A stretch of 64,000 bases of DNA, from positions 1,178,001 to 1,242,000 of the forward strand of contig NZ_CP071796.1 in the NCBI RefSeq assembly GCF_017498525.1. Direction: 5' to 3'. Source of the DNA: Ottowia testudinis (GTDB taxonomy: Bacteria > Pseudomonadota > Gammaproteobacteria > Burkholderiales > Burkholderiaceae_C). The notes beneath the pieces were generated by a model. That model had not been told where the DNA came from and did not search any database. It was given only the letters and a program-made list of their open reading frames with translations. The position numbers were made by a program, and so were the translations under genes. This document shows positions 17,568 to 26,178 of the stretch, piece by piece; the stretch's first letter is position 1, and the number at the start of each line of letters is the position of its first letter.

Positions 17568-17802
17568 TGAAATTTTCCTTTTCTTGGATGAGCGGCTCCT
17601 GACTTCGGCAGGGCAGGCAAATTGTCGCTCAACAGCTTGTCCGTGGCCTCGGCAAGCGCCCAAAGTGCAAAAAAGCGCGTGCAAGCAAACCCACAGCCTG
17701 TGTTTGCGAGCCACACCGGGGCGAAGCAAACCTCATCGACCATGCGAGGAGGGGAGCCGAAAAAATTGGCGCAGATCAATCCCAGCACCTGCTCACAATG
17801 AT

Positions 17803-17821
17803 ATAAATGCGAATCATTATC
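17803..17821 (+). promoter_or_regulatory. Fur box upstream of the cupin/receptor/CobN-like operon
   Basis: The 19-mer ataaatgcgaatcattatc matches the classic Fur consensus gataatgataatcattatc at 14 of 19 positions, with the right half perfect. It lies 26-44 bases before the cupin start, in the 279-bp divergent gap to bfr, where it could cover a promoter. Iron repression of the rightward operon is the natural inference. Confidence 0.75.
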
Positions 17822-17846
17822 AATTGTGTTTGTGTTGGAGGGAAAG

Positions 17847-18302
17847 ATGGGTTCAAGTTTGCATGCCGTGATGGCGGTGGTTTCATTGGCGGTAGCAGCC
17901 GCGCCAGCGCTGGCGCAGTCGGCCGATCCGGTGGCCTTGGCGCCATCGCAGTTGCGTTGGGACGGCCAGAAGAAGGTGGAGCGGCAGCTGTTGCACGCCG
18001 ACCCGTCGTGCCACGTGGTCACGCACCGCGTGCGCATCGCGCCCCGCACCGATTTGCCGCCGCATGGGCATGAGCGCGGCTATCGGCTGGTGACGGTGGT
18101 GTCAGGCGATCTGCAACTGGGGTTTGGCCACAAGTTCGATGCGCAGGCACTGAAAGCGCTGCCGGCTGGCAGCATTTTTTCAGAGCCAGCGGGCCACCAG
18201 CACTTTGCGCGCACCGGCGCCGAGCCGGTGGTGCTGCAACTGACCGAATACGACGCCGCCGCGCCGCTGGCCGGTTGCACGCCCGCAAAGGTGGCCAAAT
18301 GA
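17847..18302 (+). CDS. Secreted cupin-fold protein at the head of the iron-regulated operon
   Basis: A 151-residue protein with a Sec signal peptide (cleavage after about residue 24, APALAQS). A single small beta-barrel of the RmlC/cupin type follows: the first motif is visible as LPPHGHERGYRLVTVVSG (histidines plus Glu) and the second as GSIFSEPAGHQHFARTG. These His/Glu residues could bind a metal or porphyrin in the periplasm. The start at 17847 has a strong ggagggaaag ribosome site. The stop overlaps the receptor ATG (ATGA, 18299-18302). Leading a Fur-box operon with a receptor and a CobN-like protein, it may be a periplasmic ligand-binding partner, but no substrate is evident. Confidence 0.78.
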   Translation: MGSSLHAVMAVVSLAVAAAPALAQSADPVALAPSQLRWDGQKKVERQLLHADPSCHVVTHRVRIAPRTDLPPHGHERGYRLVTVVSGDLQLGFGHKFDAQALKALPAGSIFSEPAGHQHFARTGAEPVVLQLTEYDAAAPLAGCTPAKVAK

Positions 18303-20281
18303 TTGGTGGCTGCTGCGCCATTCGCCCCATCGCTTTGGCTGCGCTGCTGGCCTGTGCGGGCGTTGCCAGCGCGCAGACCGCCACTAGCGACGCGCCATCA
18401 CCCGACGCTGCTGCCAAAGCCGCGAGCGAAGCCGGTGTGCCGGCCACGTCGCTGCCACAAGTGACCGTCACCGCGACCAAGCACGAGCAGGAGGTGCGCG
18501 CCGCGCCCGCTTCCGTCACCGTTGTCGGTCGCGATGCGATCCAGGACAAGGCCAGCGACGACCTGATGAGCGTGATCGAGGAGGTGCCGGGTCTTACCCT
18601 TTCACCGCGCCAGGTTTCGGGCCGCAAGACGTTTTCGCTGCGCGGCATGGATAGCCGCCACACGCTGATGCTGATCGACGGGCGCCGCATTTCGGCCAGC
18701 GACGACGTGGTGGGCCATTCCAACTACCAGTACGGCTGGGTGCCGCTGTCGGCGGTGGAGCGGGTGGAGGTGATCCGTGGCCCGCTGTCGGCGCTGTATG
18801 GTTCCGAGGCGCTGGGCGGCGTGGTCAACGTGATCACGCGCTGGCCGACCGACCAGTGGGAAGGCTCGGTGCGCCTGTCGGGCCAGCGCGCCGGCGCGCA
18901 CGCCTGGGGTGGCGATGGGGGCAAGGCCGCGGTGTACGTGGGCGGGCCCGTGGGGCAGGGCTTGTCGGTGCGGCTGAACGCCGAAACGGGCCGCACCGGC
19001 GCCATTGCCGACCGCGACAGTCCCCGCTACAGCGAAATCGAAGGCCGCCAGGCCACCACCGGCGGCATCGCCGCGCGTTACCAGCCCAATGCGCGGCACA
19101 GCTTCGAGGCCGGCTGGCAGCAGGGGCGCGAGGAGCGACGTTACGACGACGTGGATGCGCGCAGCCGCAAGCCCTACGAAAATCTCTACACGCTTGACCG
19201 CAGCCACGGCTACGCGCAGTGGAATGGCCAGTTCGGCGAGGTCACCACGCAGTTGCGCGCCTACCGCAGCGCCATCGACGTGAAGAACGCGCGCACCAAC
19301 GGCGTGGCGCCCACGCGCCCGCAGGACTTGAAGGACGTGGTGGGCGACGGCTTTGCGCAGTGGCGCATGGGCGCGCACCGCATCACCGTGGGCGGCGAGT
19401 GGCGGCGCGAGAGCCTGGTCAACGCGGGCCTGAAGGGCGGCAAGGACGCGGCCAGCCACCAGGCGCTGTTCGCGCAGGATGAAATTTCTCTGGGCAGCAA
19501 CCTGGTCGCCACGCTGGGCGGGCGGCTGGACCGGCACGAGTACTTCGGCAGCCAGTTCAGCCCGCGCGCCTACCTGGTGTGGGAAGCCACGCCGCAGCTC
19601 ATCGTCAAGGGCGGCTTTGGCAGCGCTTTCAAGGCGCCCACGCTCAAGCAGGTGTCGCCCAATTACGTGGGCGCCGAAGGGCCGCACACCTTCCGCGGCA
19701 ACGAGAACGTCAAGCCCGAGACCTCGCGCTCGTTCGAGATCGGGGCCGACTGGCAATCCGGGCCCTTCGCGCTGCGCGGCACGCTGTTCCACACCCGCGT
19801 GAAAGACCTCATCACCGTGCGCCTGCTCGGCGTGCAGGGCACGCGGCGCGATTACCTCTACGACAACGTCAACCGCGCCACGATGCGCGGGGCCGAGTTG
19901 GGCTTTGCCTGGGCCTTTGGGCCGGGCTTGAAGTGGAACAACGACCTGACGCTTTTGCGCACGCGGGATGACGCCACGGGCAAAGAGCTGACCGACCGCC
20001 CGCGCCACGTGCTGCATTCGCAAGTCCAGTGGCAGAACGCAGGCGGCTGGAATGCGCGGCTGGGCGTGGACTTCACGGGCAGCCAGCGCACGGCCACCGG
20101 CAGCCGTTTGCCGTCGTACACGGTGGTGGGCGCCAGCGTCGGCCAGCAGATCAACAAGATGCTGAGCTGGCGCGCGGGCATCGACAACCTGGGCGATGTG
20201 CGTCTGTCGGAGAAGTCGGCGGACTTCGGCTACGCGCTGCGCGGGCGCACCTACCACGTCAGCCTGCGGGCGGATTTCTAG
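18299..20281 (+). CDS. TonB-dependent receptor, FepA/CirA/heme-receptor type
   Basis: A 660-residue receptor with a signal peptide (cleavage after GVASAQ, near residue 23) and TonB box SLPQVTVTA. Plug motifs are of the CirA/FepA/HmuR class: APASVTVVGRDAIQDKASDD, FSLRGMDSRHTLMLIDGRR, VERVEVIRGPLSALYGSEALGG and VVNVITRW. This differs from the six siderophore receptors to the left, which carry the PQSV motif. It overlaps the cupin stop and precedes the CobN-like gene by 100 bp. Because the downstream genes match an Hmu-like heme set, heme or another metalloporphyrin/corrinoid is a plausible ligand. I could not identify diagnostic heme-binding histidines (FRAP/NPNL are absent). Confidence 0.9.
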   Translation: MIGGCCAIRPIALAALLACAGVASAQTATSDAPSPDAAAKAASEAGVPATSLPQVTVTATKHEQEVRAAPASVTVVGRDAIQDKASDDLMSVIEEVPGLTLSPRQVSGRKTFSLRGMDSRHTLMLIDGRRISASDDVVGHSNYQYGWVPLSAVERVEVIRGPLSALYGSEALGGVVNVITRWPTDQWEGSVRLSGQRAGAHAWGGDGGKAAVYVGGPVGQGLSVRLNAETGRTGAIADRDSPRYSEIEGRQATTGGIAARYQPNARHSFEAGWQQGREERRYDDVDARSRKPYENLYTLDRSHGYAQWNGQFGEVTTQLRAYRSAIDVKNARTNGVAPTRPQDLKDVVGDGFAQWRMGAHRITVGGEWRRESLVNAGLKGGKDAASHQALFAQDEISLGSNLVATLGGRLDRHEYFGSQFSPRAYLVWEATPQLIVKGGFGSAFKAPTLKQVSPNYVGAEGPHTFRGNENVKPETSRSFEIGADWQSGPFALRGTLFHTRVKDLITVRLLGVQGTRRDYLYDNVNRATMRGAELGFAWAFGPGLKWNNDLTLLRTRDDATGKELTDRPRHVLHSQVQWQNAGGWNARLGVDFTGSQRTATGSRLPSYTVVGASVGQQINKMLSWRAGIDNLGDVRLSEKSADFGYALRGRTYHVSLRADF

Positions 20282-20328
20282 AGGGGCGGCGTGCAAACGC
20301 AAAGCAGGTCGATCGGTGTTCTGCAATC

Positions 20329-20357
20329 AAATAGATAGCTGCTCGCGCTTGCCCCAC
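20329..20357 (+). repeat. Dispersed Comamonadaceae-type short repeat
   Basis: Intergenic copy containing atagatagctgctcgcgctt, between the receptor and the CobN-like gene. Related copies occur at 1580, 5730, 7787, 12405, 22741, 46520, 48395, 50050, 50236, 51990, 52205, 54512, 60596 and 63770, on both strands, intergenic and intragenic. Its function is unknown. Confidence 0.7.
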
Positions 20358-20381
20358 GGGCGCAGAAGCCCCTTTTTAATC

Positions 20382-23300
20382 ATGATCACCCCAAGAATCG
20401 TGCTGCGCCTGCTGGTGCTGGTGGCCTGGGGCGTTCTGTTCTGCCTGGGATGGGTGGGCACCACACGCGCCAGCGATGCGGCGCCCACCGGCGCGGCGGT
20501 GGCGTCACGCGAAGCGCCCGCGCCGCAGCGGCGCCTGCTGTTCATCGCCAGCGGCAACGTGCCCAAGGGCAAGTTCCGCCAGCTGGCGCAGATCGCCGCG
20601 CCGCACGGCATGGCCGTCGAGGTGCGCTACCTCAGCAGCATTCCGGCCAAGAGCGGGCCGTCGCTGTGGGACGGCTACGACGCGGTGTTCTTTGATTCGT
20701 ACCTCTACGATCAAATTCAGGAGCAGCTCGCGCAGGCCCTGCCTGGGCTGAAAGCCCCCCACGCCTGGTTGTACGACGCCAAGCCGCGGTGGGGCGGCGG
20801 CCTGCCCGACGGCCCCGCCAAGGCGCTGGTGCAGTACTACAGCAACGGCGGGCAGCGCAATTTCGAAGGCTTTTTCACGCTGCTGGCCGCCACGCTGGCA
20901 GGGCAGGGTGCGCCGGCCGATCTGGCGCCGCCGGTGCTGTTTCCGAAGGTGGCCGTCTACCACCCCAAGGCGCCGCAGCTGGTGTTCGACAGCGTGCCTG
21001 CCTTTCTGCAATGGCGCGGCGTGGGCAGCGCCGGCGCGGCGCGCCCGCCCATCGTGGCGATTGCCATGCACCAGCAATACATCGCGTCGATGCAAACCGG
21101 TTTCATCGACGACCTGGTGGCGCGCATCGAAGCCGCCGGCGCCATGGCGCTGCCCGTCTACGGCCCCATGATGCCGGCCGGCGCCATCGCCCAGATGCTG
21201 CGGCCCGATTCCCAGGCGCCGCCACTGGCCGACGTCATGATCAATACTCAGATCATGCTGAACGCCGAAGGCCGGCGCGAAGAGTTCGCGCAACTTGGCC
21301 TGCCCGTGCTGCAAGCCACGCCGTACCGCCGTGGCGACGAAGCTGCCTGGGCTGCCGACGCGCACGGCGTGGCGCTGATGGACGTGCCCTTCTACCTGGC
21401 GCAGCCCGAATACGCCGGCGTGATCGACATTCAGATTGCCGCTGCCACGCGCAAGGCCGACGATGAAATCGTCGCCATCGGCCCGCAGGCGCAGGCGGTG
21501 GTCAACAAGGCGCTGGCGCTCGTCGCGTTGCAGCGCAAGCCCGCGCCAGAAAAGCAGATCGCGCTCATGTTCTGGAACTACCCGGCGGGCGAGAAGAATT
21601 TTTCAGCCGCCTTTTTGAACGTGCCCAGGAGCCTGATCAGCACCGCCGATGCGCTGCGCGGCGCGGGTTATGACGTGCCGCCGCTGCCGCCCGAGGCGCA
21701 ACTCATCGCGCAGGTGCAGCGCCTGCTGGCCCCCAGCTACCGCGATGGCCTGCTGCCGCAACTGGCGGACGATGGCCTGGCCGCGCTGCTGCCGGTAAGC
21801 CAGTACAGGCGCTGGCTCGGCACGCTGCCCGAAGCCACGCGCGGCGCGCTGTTGGCGCGCTGGGGCGAGCCCGAACGCTCGTCCAGCGTCATCACGCGCG
21901 GCGGCACGGCCTACTTCGCCATTCCGCGCCTGCAACTGGGCAAGCTGGCCCTGCTGCCGCTGCCGGGCCGCGCCGACAAGGGCGCGGACGGCAACGCGAG
22001 CAAAGAAAAAGCCCTGTACCACTCCATGAAGCCCGACGCGCTGCCGCCGCACGCCTACCTGGCTGCCTACCTGTGGGTTCGCGAAGGCGCGCGCCCAGAT
22101 GGCGGCGGCGCCACGCCCGCGCGCGATGCGCTGATTCACTTTGGCACCCACGGCACGCAGGAATGGCTGCCGGGCAAGGAGCGCGGGCTGTCGGTGTTCG
22201 ACCCCGGCATGCTGGCCGTGGGCGACCTGCCGGTGGTCTACCCCTACATCGTTGACAACGTCGGCGAGGCCACGCAGGCCAAGCGGCGCGGGCGCGCCGT
22301 CATCGTCAGCCACCAGACGGCGCCGCTGCAACCCGCCGGACTGCACCAGCGGCTGACCGAGCTGCACGACTTGCTGCACCAATGGCTGGCGCAGGACGAG
22401 GGCGCGGTGAAGGAGCAGATCAAGGCCGACATCCTGGCCCGCGCGCGCGCCGACCGCATTGCCGCCGACATGGGCTGGCCGCCCGAGCGCGCCGCCGCCG
22501 AATTCCCGCCCTTCATCGACGCGCTGCACGACCACTTGCACGAGCTGGCCGAAACCGTGCAACCCGTCGGCCTGCACACGCTGGGCCAATCGACCGCGCC
22601 CGAGCAGCGCGCCGCCACGGTGCTGATGATGCTGGGCCGCCCCTTCTGGCAAGCCGCCGCGCGCCATGCCGGCGTGGCCGAGTCCGAGCTGGACGAAGCA
22701 CTGGTGGCCGACCACCAGCGGCTGGCCGCTACGCCAGCGTATCAATTGCTCGATTGCTATATTCATGATAGCTGCGCGCGCTTGACTGGCGGGCGAAAAG
22801 TGCCAATTTCATTCACAACCCCGCTGCCCGCCGACTTGCGCAAGCTGCTGGAGCAGGGCCGCACCTGGTGGCGCGATCTGGACGCGGCGGGCGAAACGCG
22901 CGCCCTGCTGGCGGCGCTGGCGGGGCGCCACATCCCCACCTCGTACGGCGGCGACGCGGTGAAGAACCCCGACTCGCTGCCCACCGGCCGCAACCTGTAT
23001 GGCTTCGATCCCTCGCGCATCCCCACGCGGCAGGCCTGGGCGGCGGGCCAGCAGGCGGCCGAACAATTGATCGCCGCGCACCGCCAGCAGACCGGCAAGA
23101 CGCCGACCAAGCTCGCCGTGTCGCTGTGGTCGGTGGAGACCATGCGCCATCTGGGCCTGCTGGAGGCGCAGGCGCTGTGGCTGCTGGGCGTGGAGCCGAC
23201 CTGGGACGACGGCGGGCGCGTGACCGGCGTGCGCCTGGTGCCGCGTGCCGAGTTGGGCCGCCCGCGCGTGGATGTGGTGCTGTCGGCCACCGGCCTGTAC

Positions 23301-24662
23301 CGCGACCACTTTCCCAACGCCATGAAGCACCTGGCCCGCGCCGCGCAACTGGCCGCGCAGGCCAGCGCTGAGGGCGACAACCCCGTCGCCGCACACACCC
23401 GGCGCATCGCACGCGAGTTGCGCGCCAAGGGCTTCAGCCCGGTCAACGCGCAGGACGCGGCCGAAACGCGCATCTTCTCGTCCGAATCGGGCCGCTACGG
23501 CACCGGGCTGGACGACGCTGCCTTGGCCACCGACACCTGGCAAGGCAAGGCCGAAGGCGACCGCAAGTTGGCGCAGATGTACCTGGCGCGCATGCAATAC
23601 GCCTACGGCCCCAATGAGGCGCGCTGGGGCAGCCTGCCGCCCGGTGCCAACGCGGCCGGCACGGCGGGCGGCCAGGCGCTGAACCTGTACGCCGAGCACT
23701 TGCGCGGCACGCAGGGTGCGGTGCTCTCGCGCAGCTCCAACGTCTACGGCATGCTCACCACCGACGACCCGTTCCAGTACCTGGGCGGCATTGCGCTGGC
23801 CGTGCGGCAGCTGGACGGCAAGGCGCCCGAGTTGTACATCAGCAACCTGCGCGGGTCGGGCAGCGGCAAGGTTGAAGGCGCGGCGCAGTTTCTGGCCAAG
23901 GAGCTGGCCACGCGCCAGTTTCACCCCGGCTACATCCAGGGCCTGATGAAGGAAGGCTACGCCGGCACCCTGCAAGTGCTGGACGCCACCAACAACTTCT
24001 GGGGCTGGACGGCTGTGGCGCGCGAGATCGTGCGCGACGATCAGTGGCAGGAGATGGCCGACGTCTACGTGCGCGACAAGCACCAGCTGGGCCTGGCGAA
24101 GTGGTTCGAGCAGCACAACCCGCACGCGCTGGCGCAGACCATCGAGCGCATGGTCGAAGCCGCGCGCCAGGGCTACTGGCAGGCCGACCCCGCCACGCTG
24201 GCCGAGCTGAAAGATCGCTGGCGCGACATCGCCGCGCGCCACGACGTGAAAAGCGACAACGCGCGCTTTGCGGCCTTCGTGCAAAGCGCCGCAGCGGCCG
24301 ATGGCGCGCCGCCTGCGGCTGCCGCCGTGGCAGGCTTTGGTTTGCAGGTGCCCGCCATCGCGCCGCCCGCCGAGGCCGCGCAAGCAGTGAACCCGCCTGC
24401 TGAAGCCGCCCCACCGCCCGGTGCTGGGCCCCCCGGGCGCGGCAGGCGCATGGAAAAAGTCGCGCCCCCCGCGCCCCAGCAGGCGATCCCGCAAGACAGG
24501 CTGGTCAGCACGCTGGCGGCGCTGATGCTGCTGGCCGTCACCGCCCTGGGCGCCGCCATGCAGGCGCGGCGTGGCGGCGGCGCGCCACGCCCGCTCGAGC
24601 GGCAAGACCATGCGCTTTACCTGTGGGAGCGCGTGGGTGTCGGCGCCAGTGCGCCGATGTGA
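20382..24662 (+). CDS. Exported, membrane-anchored CobN/HmuS-like chelatase-family protein
   Basis: A 1426-residue member of the CobN/Mg-chelatase H family. Family blocks include the N-terminal LLFIASGNVPKGKF, then ALIHFGTHGTQEWLPGKERGLS, the VVYPYIVDNVGEATQAKRRG segment, LPTGRNLYGFDPSRIPT and SSNVYGMLTTDDPFQYLGG. Unlike cytosolic CobN it has a signal-anchor sequence (residues about 7-31, ending TRASDA), a Pro/Ala-rich linker (about 1310-1370) and a C-terminal transmembrane helix (about 1374-1394), so the catalytic body should face the periplasm. The neighbours are a TonB receptor, an ExbB-like and a DUF2149 protein, as in hmuRSTUV of Porphyromonas, where HmuS is CobN-like and has been linked to iron removal from heme. 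No CobS/CobT partner is present. A dispersed-repeat copy lies inside the coding region near residues 787-803. Confidence 0.88.
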   Translation: MITPRIVLRLLVLVAWGVLFCLGWVGTTRASDAAPTGAAVASREAPAPQRRLLFIASGNVPKGKFRQLAQIAAPHGMAVEVRYLSSIPAKSGPSLWDGYDAVFFDSYLYDQIQEQLAQALPGLKAPHAWLYDAKPRWGGGLPDGPAKALVQYYSNGGQRNFEGFFTLLAATLAGQGAPADLAPPVLFPKVAVYHPKAPQLVFDSVPAFLQWRGVGSAGAARPPIVAIAMHQQYIASMQTGFIDDLVARIEAAGAMALPVYGPMMPAGAIAQMLRPDSQAPPLADVMINTQIMLNAEGRREEFAQLGLPVLQATPYRRGDEAAWAADAHGVALMDVPFYLAQPEYAGVIDIQIAAATRKADDEIVAIGPQAQAVVNKALALVALQRKPAPEKQIALMFWNYPAGEKNFSAAFLNVPRSLISTADALRGAGYDVPPLPPEAQLIAQVQRLLAPSYRDGLLPQLADDGLAALLPVSQYRRWLGTLPEATRGALLARWGEPERSSSVITRGGTAYFAIPRLQLGKLALLPLPGRADKGADGNASKEKALYHSMKPDALPPHAYLAAYLWVREGARPDGGGATPARDALIHFGTHGTQEWLPGKERGLSVFDPGMLAVGDLPVVYPYIVDNVGEATQAKRRGRAVIVSHQTAPLQPAGLHQRLTELHDLLHQWLAQDEGAVKEQIKADILARARADRIAADMGWPPERAAAEFPPFIDALHDHLHELAETVQPVGLHTLGQSTAPEQRAATVLMMLGRPFWQAAARHAGVAESELDEALVADHQRLAATPAYQLLDCYIHDSCARLTGGRKVPISFTTPLPADLRKLLEQGRTWWRDLDAAGETRALLAALAGRHIPTSYGGDAVKNPDSLPTGRNLYGFDPSRIPTRQAWAAGQQAAEQLIAAHRQQTGKTPTKLAVSLWSVETMRHLGLLEAQALWLLGVEPTWDDGGRVTGVRLVPRAELGRPRVDVVLSATGLYRDHFPNAMKHLARAAQLAAQASAEGDNPVAAHTRRIARELRAKGFSPVNAQDAAETRIFSSESGRYGTGLDDAALATDTWQGKAEGDRKLAQMYLARMQYAYGPNEARWGSLPPGANAAGTAGGQALNLYAEHLRGTQGAVLSRSSNVYGMLTTDDPFQYLGGIALAVRQLDGKAPELYISNLRGSGSGKVEGAAQFLAKELATRQFHPGYIQGLMKEGYAGTLQVLDATNNFWGWTAVAREIVRDDQWQEMADVYVRDKHQLGLAKWFEQHNPHALAQTIERMVEAARQGYWQADPATLAELKDRWRDIAARHDVKSDNARFAAFVQSAAAADGAPPAAAAVAGFGLQVPAIAPPAEAAQAVNPPAEAAPPPGAGPPGRGRRMEKVAPPAPQQAIPQDRLVSTLAALMLLAVTALGAAMQARRGGGAPRPLERQDHALYLWERVGVGASAPM
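22741..22790 (+). repeat. Dispersed short repeat inside the CobN-like reading frame
   Basis: The stretch containing tgatagctgcgcgcgcttga closely matches the intergenic repeat (atagctgctcgcgcttg) yet is translated in frame, giving a segment with the residues YIHDSCARLTGGRK. It falls between two conserved CobN blocks, in what should be a variable loop. Confidence 0.6.
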
Positions 24663-24708
24663 CCGCGCCTTTCATTCATCAAAACCTTCATCCATCTGGA
24701 GCCCACCC

Positions 24709-25260
24709 ATGTCCACCCCTTTAGAAGGCGCGATGTTCAGCATCAGCCAATGGTTTCTGACCCCCGTGCTGGTACTGGTCGCGCTGCTGTTCGGCTATGC
24801 CTTCTACGCGCTGGGTGCCTTTGGCTGGCAGGCGGTGCAGCGTGCCGGCGCGCGCCGGCGCGGCGACGACATGGGCCATGAACTGCTGCAAGCCTACGCG
24901 CAAGACACCGGCCTGACGCAGCACGAGCTGGAAGCGCTGGCCGTCAAGCGCCTGGAAGCAGGCCGCATTGCCGCCCGCGTCGCGCCCATGCTGGGGCTGG
25001 TCGCCACCATGATCCCCATGGGGCCCGCGCTGCAATCGCTGGCCGACGGGCAACTGGCCGAAATGTCGCGTGGGCTGATGGTCGCGTTTTCCGCCGTCAT
25101 CCTGGCGCTGATCGCCGCCGCCATCACCTACGCCGTGGTGCACGTGCGCCGCCGCTGGTACGCGCAGGAGCTGATCGCCATCGAGCGCCTGCGCCAGGGC
25201 GGCCCACCTGCGGCCAGCGCTGCCGCCGCGCTGCACGCTGCCGGCGGGGCCCTGGCATGA
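24709..25260 (+). CDS. MotA/TolQ/ExbB-family proton-channel protein (HmuU-like)
   Basis: A 183-residue inner-membrane protein with an N-terminal helix (about 14-38), a cytoplasmic stretch rich in Arg/Glu, then two helices (about 95-112 and 125-148) separated by the short GLVATMIPMGPALQSLADG loop that is diagnostic of the ExbB/TolQ/MotA fold. A Shine-Dalgarno tggag lies 8-9 bases before the ATG at 24709. It is shorter than canonical ExbB (compare 55871-56587) and sits between the CobN-like and DUF2149 genes, the arrangement of hmuS-hmuU-hmuV. It probably forms a proton-motive-force-driven stator with the DUF2149 protein to energise the CobN-like enzyme or the receptor. Confidence 0.85.
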   Translation: MSTPLEGAMFSISQWFLTPVLVLVALLFGYAFYALGAFGWQAVQRAGARRRGDDMGHELLQAYAQDTGLTQHELEALAVKRLEAGRIAARVAPMLGLVATMIPMGPALQSLADGQLAEMSRGLMVAFSAVILALIAAAITYAVVHVRRRWYAQELIAIERLRQGGPPAASAAAALHAAGGALA

Positions 25261-25589
25261 GAACGCGTCTGCTCGACGATGTGGAAGAGGACGACCCCAT
25301 CCTCTCGGTGGTCAACCTGATCGACGTGTTTCTGGTCGTCATCGCGGCGCTGCTGCTGGCCGTGGCCAACAGCCCGGCCAATCCGTTTTCTGCACAAACG
25401 ATGACGATCATCAAGAACCCTGGCCAGCCCAACATGGAAATGATCGTCAAGGAGGGCCAGAAGCTGGAGCGCTACCAGTCCAGCGGCGCCATCGGCGAAG
25501 GCCACGGCACCAAGGCCGGCGTGGCGTACAAGATGAAGGATGGGTCGATGCTGTACGTGCCTGAAGTGGCAGGCGATCCGGTGCGATGA
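25257..25589 (+). CDS. DUF2149 protein (ExbD-like partner, HmuV-like)
   Basis: A 110-residue protein. The N-terminal DDVEEDDPILSVVNLIDVFLV is typical of DUF2149: a short acidic cytoplasmic leader followed by one transmembrane helix (about 19-40) with an Asp in the NLIDVF segment, matching the proton-carrying Asp of ExbD/TolR. A small periplasmic domain (GVAYKMKDGSMLYVPE) follows. It overlaps the ExbB-like gene by 4 bp (ATGA, 25257-25260), so the two are translationally coupled. It most likely pairs with that protein as a rotor/stator unit. It is the last gene of the Fur-box operon. Confidence 0.85.
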   Translation: MRTRLLDDVEEDDPILSVVNLIDVFLVVIAALLLAVANSPANPFSAQTMTIIKNPGQPNMEMIVKEGQKLERYQSSGAIGEGHGTKAGVAYKMKDGSMLYVPEVAGDPVR

Positions 25590-25810
25590 GCGTGATAGGG
25601 TCCGGGCTGATTACAGAAGAGTGAGAAAGAGTTGAGCGCACGCCTGCAACTAAATAAGTCAGTGGTGAACAGTTTTACCGTGCATGGATGTGAGAAATCG
25701 TCATCCATTTCCCTGATGTTCAATGTCGACTTCCCTGTTTTTTATCGTAAAACGTCACAAGCTCCTGCTTGCGTCAGGTAACGGGCAAGTCGACCAAGAA
25801 GAGCGAAGAT
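25590..25810. other. Non-coding stretch after the Hmu-like operon
   Basis: No convincing gene. It contains two ttccctg motifs (near 25708 and 25729) that recur inside the adjacent RNA-like element, and the pair cgtaaaacgtcacaagc / gcttgcgtcaggtaacg with weak dyad character. No clear terminator was seen directly after 25589. Confidence 0.4.
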
Positions 25811-25919
25811 GCAGAAAATCCCTGTAAACTTCCCTGAAACAGGCGAAGAGTTCGCCGAGACAGGTTCGCTGGCGACTACCAGCGCCGCCACTAAGTCCTT
25901 GTTTTACAAGGACTTTTTC
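25811..25919 (+). ncRNA. Putative structured RNA or mobile-element scar, copy A
   Basis: A 74-base core (25817-25890) aligns without gaps to 58029-58102 at about three-quarters identity. The conserved blocks are aatccctgtaaa, gagacaggtt and gctgg-gact. Both copies end with an intrinsic terminator. Copy A has internal dyads (cctgaaacagg; ggcgaagagttcgcc; gctggcgactaccagc) consistent with folding. It may be a small RNA. Alternatively it may be a decayed end of a recombinase-type mobile element, because a recombinase remnant lies ~260 bases downstream. No known RNA family was recognised. Confidence 0.45.
25893..25919 (+). terminator. Intrinsic terminator of element A
   Basis: A perfect 10-bp stem, aagtccttgt / acaaggactt, with a 3-base loop, followed by a T-run (tttt) and cttttcttt. 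It is the strongest intrinsic terminator I saw in the window. Confidence 0.82.
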
Positions 25920-26178
25920 TTTTCTTGCAAACCCCCGGTACGGTGCGGGGCTATGCGCAGGGCCCATTCTCTGTCGTCCTGTTGTCTCTCTTTCCTCGCG
26001 CATCCAAGCCACTTTTCTCTGTGGTCTGTTTTCACGGTAGCGATAGCCAAGGCTTTTGCAGGCGATGGCTCACCATGAGGACCTTCCTTTCTTACCGCAG
26101 AAAGCACAAAGCATGCATGGGTGCATGCGTTGTCTTGGGTTGCGGATGATGCGAAATGAGCGCGTTGTTTCCTGAGCC

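Noticed and set aside
20382-24662. Cobaltochelatase CobN for aerobic cobalamin synthesis
   Set aside because: Signal anchor, C-terminal membrane helix, absence of cobS/cobT and other cob genes, and Hmu-like neighbours argue against this role.
25809-26078. An 89-codon + frame in the intergenic region
   Set aside because: It crosses element A and its terminator and has no recognisable protein features.
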